This document shows positions 57,001 to 64,000 of a stretch of 64,000 nt of DNA, piece after piece. A model generated the notes under the pieces. It searched no databases. It saw only the letters and a list, made by a program, of their open reading frames with translations, and was not told the DNA's origin. The position numbers and the translations under genes are program-made. The stretch lies in NCBI GenBank assembly GCA_023053685.1, contig JALIGW010000003.1, positions 42,912,496-42,976,495 of the forward strand, read 5' to 3'. Position 1 is the first letter of the stretch, and each line of letters opens with the position of its first letter. The stretch is from Diadophis punctatus similis (taxonomy: Eukaryota > Chordata > Lepidosauria > Squamata > Dipsadidae).

Positions 57001-58013
57001 AGGAGTCATCCTATTGTTGTAAATTCATCAAACTGTAGAAGAAGAAAAATGAAGTTTGAATGATTATGTGAACCATAGTACAGAAAGATTGCTGCAGGCT
57101 GTGAAAACGGAGAACATTATAAAAACAACAGAAACAAAGGCAGAATATAAGAAAAAACAGTTGGATGACAGATTAAGTGGATGGAAAACCAAAGCTCTGC
57201 ATGGACAGCACTTGAGAAACATTGAAGGAAAATGTGATGACAGCCTTATATGGACAAGTTTAATACTTGCTGCTCAAGAACAAGCACTACAATGCCATGA
57301 AAGCAAAGATACAAAAATCCACTGACAATCCAAACTGCCAACTTTGCAACGACAAAGTTGAAACTGTTTCACACTTAATATGTGAGTGCAGCAAAATCGC
57401 ACAAACTGGTTACAGAGTTAGACATGATCGAGTTGCTAAATTAGTCCACTGGTTATTATGTAAAAAATACGACATACCTGTATCCAAAAAGTCATGGGAG
57501 CACAAAGTGGAAAAAGTTACCGAAAATGAGATGGTGAAGGTCTTGTGGGACTTTTGAATACAGACAGATCGTCATTTGGAACACAGTATGCCAGATATCA
57601 TGGTTGTCACGGGCCAAAGCGTACAGTTTATTGATATCGCTGTACCAGGAGATGTCAGAGTCAAAGAAAAAGAACTGGGAAAAATTATGAAATATCGCAA
57701 CATGCCCATCGAAACTACACGGCTATGGATGAAACATGTAACAGTGATACCCATTGTCATCAGGGCACTTGGTACCATGTCCAAGAATTTTACAAAACAC
57801 ATCAAGAAATTGCAGCTTCCTGCAATAACACCAGTGGAGCTGCAAAAAACTGCGCTACTCGGAACATCATATATCTTAAGAAGATACTTGGTTGATACCT
57901 AGGATGCTGGCAGCAACCCGTATCAACCATCAGCACCAGTCAATGATATTTGGGACACATTTTAAAATGTTCAGTTGACTGAGTTTCATGTTTAATGAAT
58001 AGAAGATAATAAT
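54086..58013 (+). pseudogene. R4/Dong-like LINE, near full-length but broken
   Basis: A non-LTR retrotransposon on the + strand whose frames are interrupted. 54288-54689 is an N-terminal coiled-coil-like segment (QLWKEKHPESDVTEQRLMDQ). The host DNA or DIRS-like fragment at 54690-55339 interrupts it. 55654-56052 carries VAKQAKKVKNWSAPGLDELH and GYWLKHL, the start of RT. 55926-56396 has IDYKKAFDSLPHSWI (first Asp) and GNFQGDSLSPL. LLYMDDLKMYAK (YMDD) follows at about 56488. 56720-57325 has the thumb region. 57267-57557 has a CCHC motif (CQLCNDKVETVSHLICEC). 57576-57902 has MPDIMVVTGQSVQFIDIAVP, the PD...D core of a restriction-like endonuclease. RT followed by CCHC and that endonuclease is typical of the R4 group. 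It is not active. Confidence 0.88.
54690..55339. mobile_element. DIRS-like terminal fragment inside the R4 LINE
   Basis: The last 150 bases match the right end of the DIRS element at 6851-12934 in order: ACTGAGTCTTGAAGAGAGGG, TTTCAGACTCAGTTCCGATT, GGCTAAAGG, then TTGGAGGCTAGCTCCACCCA and CTATGGAGAA. The rest (54690-55180) has no RT or recombinase and contains an inverted-looking AGTAGAGCTTATGCTCTAGC. Its left edge is uncertain. It looks like a non-autonomous or internally deleted DIRS copy of another subfamily. Confidence 0.72.
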
Positions 58014-58019
58014 AGCCTT

Positions 58020-58480
58020 TATTGCCATTGTGCATCATGTATACAACAAAATTGGTTTAGCCTCTACTGGTGCAATCCATAACAGAAAATACAAGACAAC
58101 ATGAATAGTATAGAAAATAATCCTTATGCAAGTAATTGATGGGGGGGGGAACTAGTCATACGCTTCCATATGTACGTGGAGTGATTGTGATTGTGTTTAG
58201 GAGTCTGACAGCCCATGGGTAGAAGCTGTTTTTAAACCTGTTTGTCTGGCTGGCTATACTTCGATGTCTTCTGCCCGATGGTAAAAGTGACCAGGGTGTG
58301 AATCATCCCTAAGTATCTTCCTTACTCTGCTGAAACAGCGAGACCTGGCGATGTCATCCAGTGGTATTAGAGGGCAACCAATGGTTTCTTGTGCTGAATT
58401 AATCACTTTCTGTAGGGCCTTCCTGTCCGCAGCTGTTAAACCAGCGTACCATATTACTATTTGTACTATCTTTGGTTTCT
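58020..58480 (-). pseudogene. LINE 3' end, Rex1-like
   Basis: Read on the - strand it encodes fragments of the kind ALQKVINSAQETIGCPL, DDIARSRCFSRVRKILRDD, SHPG and, later, GLKTASTHGLSDS. This is the C-terminal region of Rex1-type reverse-transcriptase proteins. The 3' UTR starts near 58020 with TAATAGCCTTTATTGCCATT on the + strand. It sits between the two R4 copies. Confidence 0.55.
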
Positions 58481-58609
58481 TTTGTTGCAGTCATTCTATT
58501 TGCAGGTCTTTGTTTATTATGATCATAGTACCAAATGCAGGCATAGCAACCAAAAGTAAAAAATAAAATAAAATAATAAAATAAAATCTTTCCTTCTACC
58601 CATTTTGTA

Positions 58610-58738
<129 letters not shown>

Positions 58739-58739
58739 T

Positions 58740-60515
58740 ATTCACAAAAAATGTAATACACAGCAAACGAGATTTATATGCTGGATTTCGTATCACTATA
58801 TCACAAGTCGAACACTTCCCAAGCGTCTAGGACTATGTGATGTATTTTCGTATGATGTGCGCAGATCCAAGTACGGTGGCCTTTTGCAACTGACAGATCG
58901 TGATTTTGTCAATGTTTATTGTTTTCAAATGCCAGTTAAGGTCTTTTGGCACAGCACCCAGTGTGCCGATTACCACTGGGACCACCTGTACTGGTTTATG
59001 CCAGAGTCGTTGTAATTCGATTTTAAGGTCCTGATATCGGTTAAGTTTTTCTTGTTGTTTTTCATCAATTCGACTGTCACCTGGTATGGCGACATCAATG
59101 ATCCACACTTTTTTATTTTCCACAATCGTGAGGTCTGGCGTATTATGTTCCAAAACCTTGTCAGTCTGAATTCGAAAGTCCCAAAGTATTTTGGCATGTT
59201 TGTTTTCAACTACTTTCTCAGGTTTATGATCCCACCAATTCTTTACCACTGGTAGGTGGTAGTTGTGGCACAGGTTCCAATGAAGCATCTGGGCCACGTA
59301 GTTGTGCCTCTGTTTGTAGTCCGTCTGTGCGATTTTCTTGCAGCCGCTGAGGATATGATCAATTGTTTCATCAGCTTCCTTGCAAAGTCTGCATTTTGGG
59401 TCATCAGCTGATTTTTCAATCTTGGCTTTGATTGCATTTGTTCTAATTGCTTGCTCCTGGGCTGCAAGAATCAAGCCTTCTGTCTCCTTCTTCAGTGTTC
59501 CATTAGTGAGCCATAACCAGGTCTTCTCCTTATCAACTTTTCCTTCAATCTTGTTGAGGAATTGCCCATGCAAGGCTTTATTGCGCCAACTGTCGGCTCT
59601 AGTTTGCATTGCAGTTTTCCTATACTGATGCTTGGTCTGCTGCACTTTCAGAAGCTTCCGATTGTTTACTTCAATCAATGCAGGTTCTTTACTTTCTTTG
59701 ACGTATTCTGCCAATGCATGTTTTTCTTCTTCTACTGTTTGTTTTACTTGTAAAAGTCTTCTGCCACCAGTTTTTCTGGGCAGATATAGTCTGTCGACAT
59801 CACTACGAGGATGAAGTGAATGGTGAATGGTCATGAGTTTTCTTGTTTTTCTGTCCAAATTGTCCAGTTCAGCCTGTTTCCAGTTTATTATGCCAGCAGT
59901 ATATCTTATAACAGGTATAGCCCAGTTGTTTATGGCCTTGATGGTGTTGCCTCCATTGAGCTTGCTTTTGAGAATTTTTCTGACTCTTTGTGTGTATTCT
60001 TTACTGACCACATTCTTCACATGATCATGTTTGATATTATCCAGTTGTAGTATGCCCAGGTATTTATAGGCCTCTGGCTGATGACACTTTATGGCTTGAC
60101 AATTAGGCATGTTTATGCCCACACTTTCAGTGATTTTGCCCTTCTTCAATGCTACTGTGGCACATTTGTCCAAACCAAACTCCATGCTGATATCAGTGCT
60201 AAAGATTCGGACAGTGTTGGTCAGAGACTGAATTTCAGTTTCAGTTTTTCCATACAACTTCAGATCATCCATGTACAACAGGTGTGAAATTTTATTAGAT
60301 TTTTTGGATGTTTGATAGCCAAGGTTTGTTTTTTGTAAGATTGTTGACAGCGGGATCATGGCAATGATAAAAAGTAATGGTGACAATGAGTCTCCCTGGA
60401 AAATTCCTCTTTTGATATTGACAAATCCGTAATTTTCATTTCCCACAAACAGTTCAGTTTTCCAGTGCTTCATCATGTTTTCAATAAAACTGCCAACATT
60501 TTTACAAATCCCAAT
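58740..60515 (-). mobile_element. R4/Dong-like LINE, 5'-truncated, flanked by (TAA)n
   Basis: A 1.78-kb LINE fragment on the - strand whose two edges meet ATT/TAA microsatellites (58611-58738 and 60518-60621). Its coding frame is open to the stop. The flanks on both sides fit insertion into a TAA repeat, which is what Dong elements do in Bombyx. Relative to the other R4 copy it lacks the N-terminal third. Confidence 0.88.
58833..60476 (-). CDS. R4-type RT (C-terminal part), CCHC and restriction-like endonuclease
   Basis: A 547-codon open frame from the truncated R4 LINE. The first Met is internal. Residues 1-200 hold the end of the RT palm: NIKRGIFQGDSLSPLLFIIA and HLLYMDDLKLYG (YMDD at 68-71). 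The thumb runs to about 300 (NWAIPVIRYTAGIINWKQAE). A CCHC zinc finger follows: C362 and C365 in KCRLCKE, H374 in IDHILSGC, C379. The restriction-like endonuclease has TPDLTIVENKKVWIIDVAIP (Pro447-Asp448, Asp461) and a downstream KLNRYQDL. This enzyme nicks target DNA for target-primed reverse transcription. No stops, but the first catalytic RT motif is outside the copy, so it cannot be active alone. Confidence 0.9.
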   Translation of the reverse strand: MMKHWKTELFVGNENYGFVNIKRGIFQGDSLSPLLFIIAMIPLSTILQKTNLGYQTSKKSNKISHLLYMDDLKLYGKTETEIQSLTNTVRIFSTDISMEFGLDKCATVALKKGKITESVGINMPNCQAIKCHQPEAYKYLGILQLDNIKHDHVKNVVSKEYTQRVRKILKSKLNGGNTIKAINNWAIPVIRYTAGIINWKQAELDNLDRKTRKLMTIHHSLHPRSDVDRLYLPRKTGGRRLLQVKQTVEEEKHALAEYVKESKEPALIEVNNRKLLKVQQTKHQYRKTAMQTRADSWRNKALHGQFLNKIEGKVDKEKTWLWLTNGTLKKETEGLILAAQEQAIRTNAIKAKIEKSADDPKCRLCKEADETIDHILSGCKKIAQTDYKQRHNYVAQMLHWNLCHNYHLPVVKNWWDHKPEKVVENKHAKILWDFRIQTDKVLEHNTPDLTIVENKKVWIIDVAIPGDSRIDEKQQEKLNRYQDLKIELQRLWHKPVQVVPVVIGTLGAVPKDLNWHLKTINIDKITICQLQKATVLGSAHIIRKYIT

Positions 60516-60517
60516 GG

Positions 60518-60720
<203 letters not shown>

Positions 60721-61160
60721 ATGAAAAAGCATGTTTTTATAAGCTTTTAGATCAGTTTAGTGCTTCAGTATTGCCTCAGCGGAATGGCACATTCTTTCCT
60801 CTGCAAAGCATCTAACAAACTGCTGAGGTTAGCTTGTAAGAAAATAAAGTGCCAAAATGGTCAAGAACACTTGAGGCGACATAAAATGAAAAAACTTACT
60901 TTCAAATAGTGTCAGGAAAATGCTGCTGAAGGTTGAATTTGCAATGAGAGGGAGGTGAGTAATGGTGGATGTTGTTTGCTTCTGCCTTCAAAAGAAAGAT
61001 TGCTGTTCTATTGTAGCAGTCAGGCAACTAGGCAGTGTGGAATAAGTCCACTAATTAAGGTAAAAGCAGACTTCCTTCTAAAAGAATTGTAAGTAAAAAA
61101 AAGAACTCTACTAAATGCTGCCTGGAGCCCTAGTAAATTCCAGTAAAATCTAACATTCTC
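60721..61160. other. Intronic DNA without a recognised feature
   Basis: Nothing recognised. Confidence 0.4.
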
Positions 61161-61162
61161 AG

Positions 61163-61340
61163 CCAGATGGCTAAACCTACTAGGCTATAGTGGTAAGGTG
61201 TTGGAAAGGTTCAGGTTCAAATCCATCATAGACTCACGGTGACTTTGGCCTGTTACTCTTTCTCAACCCAATCTACCCAAATGGGGTTGTAGTAACATCC
61301 CCATGTAAACTGCCTTGTGCTCCTGGAGTAATGGCAAAGG
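61163..61340 (+). repeat. tRNA-derived SINE, decayed
   Basis: A box-like CTATAGTGGTAAGGTGTTGG and B box-like CAGGTTCAAATCCATCATAG, then GGTGACTTTGGCCTGTTAC and TGTAAACTGCCTTGTGCTCC. A different family from the (TGCTAT)n SINEs; the head resembles squamate tRNA SINEs. Confidence 0.6.
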
Positions 61341-62400
61341 ATAGATATTGCAAATATTTGGGGGAAATGCTCTGAATCCTGCATGAAGATAAGCATAGCA
61401 GCTTTTTGCTATTTATTACAGGAGTCAGACTTTCTGCAGAAACTGGGAAAAAAAAGATGATGTTTTAAGTGCCTTACTCAAGGTCTTCTTCCAAATAATT
61501 TTCAATTTGTAAATTTCATATCCTCTCCTCTGTGCCCCTCTTTCCATATGAGTGACTCCTCATTTGTATAGCGAACCAAATGATTACAAAATACAAAAAC
61601 CATTTTCAGTAGAAATTGTAATCTTCTGTCACTTGGAATGGTCACATTTGTATACATTTTCATAACAGGTAGATGTACTGGTAATAGGAAAAGTTAATCT
61701 AGATTCTATGTAAATTAAAATACATCTGTACTATTGTGCTAATGCATGGATATTAAAAAGATAAGGTATCAACTGAGCCAATCATGTGAAGGAAATCTAA
61801 CAGCAGGAACCAGTTATACAACAAGAATAATTATTAACAAAGGGGCAGAAGGTTTGTTAAAGAAAGACATGTAAGAAATATCTTGAAATGAAGAAGAGAA
61901 TGAGGGACATCAAACTTTTTCTTAAGAACGAAATGATTTGCTTCTTTGGGTAAGATATCTGTATTTAGAATATATGGAAATGCAACATCTTGGAAAGCAC
62001 TAATAATGATTTTAATTAATGCTGGACTGAATCAGATTCCTGTTATTTATGCGAATAGTTACTTGTTCAAAGAGGAACAAAATTGTGATTAGTGATCACC
62101 TGATCAAGTGTGACTTACTCTTTTCCTTCTGCCTGAATTTTATTAGAATTTCAGTCATCAAACATTTTAGGTAGCTCCATCTTGAGGTTTTCCTGTTTCT
62201 TTATGATCAGAGATGAATTTGAAATAAAGCATTCTCTTGGGTCAGCATTAATTGCAGTAGCAAAAATTGCTTGCAAAAATGTGGTTATTAGGCAAATACT
62301 TACATGCATTCCAAACTATGTTTACTACAGTATATGCTATAGTACTGAGTATAAATTTTTACAATATATTTTAAGAACCAAAATCATAGACTGGCATAAA
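61341..62400. other. Intronic DNA without a recognised feature
   Basis: AT-rich; no exon or repeat identified. Confidence 0.4.
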
Positions 62401-62970
62401 TAGGACAGATACACCCACATAACACCCATTCTCCGCCAGCTGCATTGGTTGCCCATTTGTCTCCAGGTGCAATTCAAGGTGTTGATTATCATCTTTAAAG
62501 CCCTACATGGCTTAGGACCAGGTTATCTCCGGGACTGCATCCTACCTCATACATCCCTACGACCGATTAGGTCCCACAGAGTCAGTCTCCTCCAGGTCCC
62601 TTCAGCCAAACAAGGTTGGATGGTGGGACTGAGGGGGAGGGCCTTCTCTGTGGGGGCACCGGTTCTCTGGAACCAACTACCCCCAGAGATCCGATCTATC
62701 CCCACCTTGCTGGCCTTCCGGAAAGCTATTAAGACATGGCTCTTCCTGCAGGCGGGATGATGACCGCTGAGCATCTTAGGTCTCCCCCAGGTATGAATGT
62801 GTTGTTTGCTTTTTAAATTTTTAATTAATTAATGTTTTAAATTATTTATTATTTTTCTACTACTGTTTTTATATTGTTCTTATATTCTGTTGTACGCCGC
62901 CCTGAGTCCCTAGGGAGTAGGGCGGCATATAAGAACAGCAATAAATAAATAATAAATAAATAAATAAAAC
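62401..62970 (+). pseudogene. L2/CR1-like LINE 3' tail
   Basis: The frame 62449-62760 encodes LQVQFKVLIIIFKALHGLGP, RPIRSHRVSLLQVPSAKQG, FSVGAPVLWNQLPPEIRSIP and TLLAFRKAIKTWLFLQAG: the RT C-terminus of the clade, open to its stop. A 3' UTR with TACGCCGCCCTGAGTCCCTA and GGGCGGCATATAAGAACAG and an AATAAATAAATAA tail follows. A clean, relatively young tail compared with 17100-18782. Confidence 0.9.
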
Positions 62971-63545
62971 ATTGGATGGACAAGATTGGAAAAGAGAAAA
63001 AATGAGTAGAAACATCTATGTCTTGTTTATGTTGACTGTGAACATGGCCATAATTATTTGATGGAAGTAAAATATTCTGAAGTAAAGTTCACTTTCTAAC
63101 ATTTGTGTTTGGAAACAATGCATCTAATGTTTTTCATTGACTTCATTCCACACCACAATACATTCAAATCGGCAAAGCATTTATTAACTTTAAGAATGTT
63201 TTGGAAAAAATATGGGAAAAATTGGGAAGCAGAAGAATTTCTTATGAATTCGTCATGTTTCTTCTACAAAAAATTGAGAAACAGAACTTTTTCTTTGCTA
63301 AAAGATAGGAAATTCAAGGTAGCCAATGAATAATGACAGCAAAAGTGGAATTGTAAAATAACTGAAAAAGTTAAAATTACTTGACCTCACAACATATAGT
63401 ATAGGAAAAAAACCAGCATTACTTAGAACCAGATTTATATTATGGTAATATTTGGAGAAATCCTAGGCTTTGGAAAAAAAGCTAGAATTGACCCTAAATT
63501 GCCAGAATTTGATGAGTATTCTTCAGAAAAAACTGTATAAAAAAC
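62971..63545. other. Intronic DNA without a recognised feature
   Basis: AT-rich; the frame 63103-63333 has no recognised domain. Confidence 0.4.
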
Positions 63546-63550
63546 TATAT

Positions 63551-63772
63551 AGGAGTTCTGGTGGTTAGAATGCAGTATTGCAGGCTGACTATGCCCACTG
63601 CCAGGAGTTCAATCCTGCCTGGCTCAAGGTTGACTCAGCCTTCCATCCTTCTGTGGTCGGTAAAATGAGGACCCAGATTGTTGGGGGCAATATGCTGACT
63701 CTGTAAACCACTTAGAGAGGGACTGTAAAGCACTATAAAGCGGTATGTAAATCTAAGTGCTATTGCTATATA
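63551..63772 (+). repeat. tRNA-derived SINE with (TGCTAT)n tail
   Basis: GGAGTTCTGGTGGTTAGAAT (degenerate box A), GAGTTCAATCCTGCCTGG (box B), CAAGGTTGACTCAGCCTTCC, CCCAGATTGTTGGGGGCAAT and AGTGCTATTGCTATATAAGC. Confidence 0.85.
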
Positions 63773-64000
63773 AGCATAATAATACTAAGAAGGAGCTTAG
63801 AGGTCATTCTGTGATCACAGAATTTATTTTGGTAGTCTTTAAAAAGTCTTCAAGGATTTTCTATATGTAAATGTGTCTTCTAAACAACACGCTATAGTTT
63901 CATGAGTTGAAAAAGCACCCTGCTTATTTTTTTCTCCGCCTGGCATTTGTGCCAAAGAAAGTTTGATTTGTGTGGGTGAATGAAATTGCCTTTCTGTTTT

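Overview
The window is vertebrate chromosomal DNA, almost certainly from a squamate reptile (a snake is my best guess). It has an intron-split metabotropic glutamate receptor gene sitting in repeat-rich, AT-rich DNA. The repeats are typical of squamates: a Sauria-type SINE fragment, a BovB LINE 3' end, other tRNA-derived SINEs, L2/CR1-like LINE tails, an R4/Dong-like LINE, a DIRS retrotransposon, a Copia retrotransposon and many hAT-type elements with 8-bp target duplications.

The only host gene I can support is a group III metabotropic glutamate receptor, best matched to GRM4, on the + strand. Three consecutive coding exons are visible with correct splice sites and phases: 29685-29885 (end of the ligand-binding domain), 40866-41002 (next piece of that domain) and 42897-43832 (cysteine-rich domain and TM1 to TM6). 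The exons before and after were not seen, so nearly all of the window is intron of this gene.

Layout. 1-6850: intronic DNA with a SINE, a LINE tail and two hAT elements. 6851-12934: a 6.1-kb DIRS element on the - strand with inverted terminal repeats and an internal complementary region. 13033-17100: a hAT copy, a 216-bp solo LTR and a MITE. 17100-18782: an L2-like LINE. 19850-29350: SINEs, hAT copies, long microsatellites and LINE tails. 29685: GRM4 exon. 30268-31000: a rearranged SINE palindrome. 35584-40678: a hAT element split by a Copia retrotransposon with two identical LTRs and one intact 1328-codon gag-pol frame on the - strand. 40866-43832: two GRM4 exons, with a MITE between them that carries a retroposed U2 snRNA fragment. 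45064-52516: hAT copies, a BovB end and SINEs. 53138-54080: the inverted partner of the U2-bearing MITE. 54086-58013 and 58740-60515: two R4/Dong-like LINE copies in opposite orientation, the first containing a DIRS-like terminal fragment, the second lying between two (TAA)n tracts. 61160-64000: SINEs and an L2 tail.

The mobile elements do not work with the receptor gene. They are layered insertions in its introns, and target duplications often give the order of events. The points most worth following are the young Copia element with a half-tRNA-type primer site, the DIRS architecture, the U2 retrocopy with its empty-site paralogue, the R4 copy in a TAA repeat, and the inverted MITE pair around the 7TM exon.
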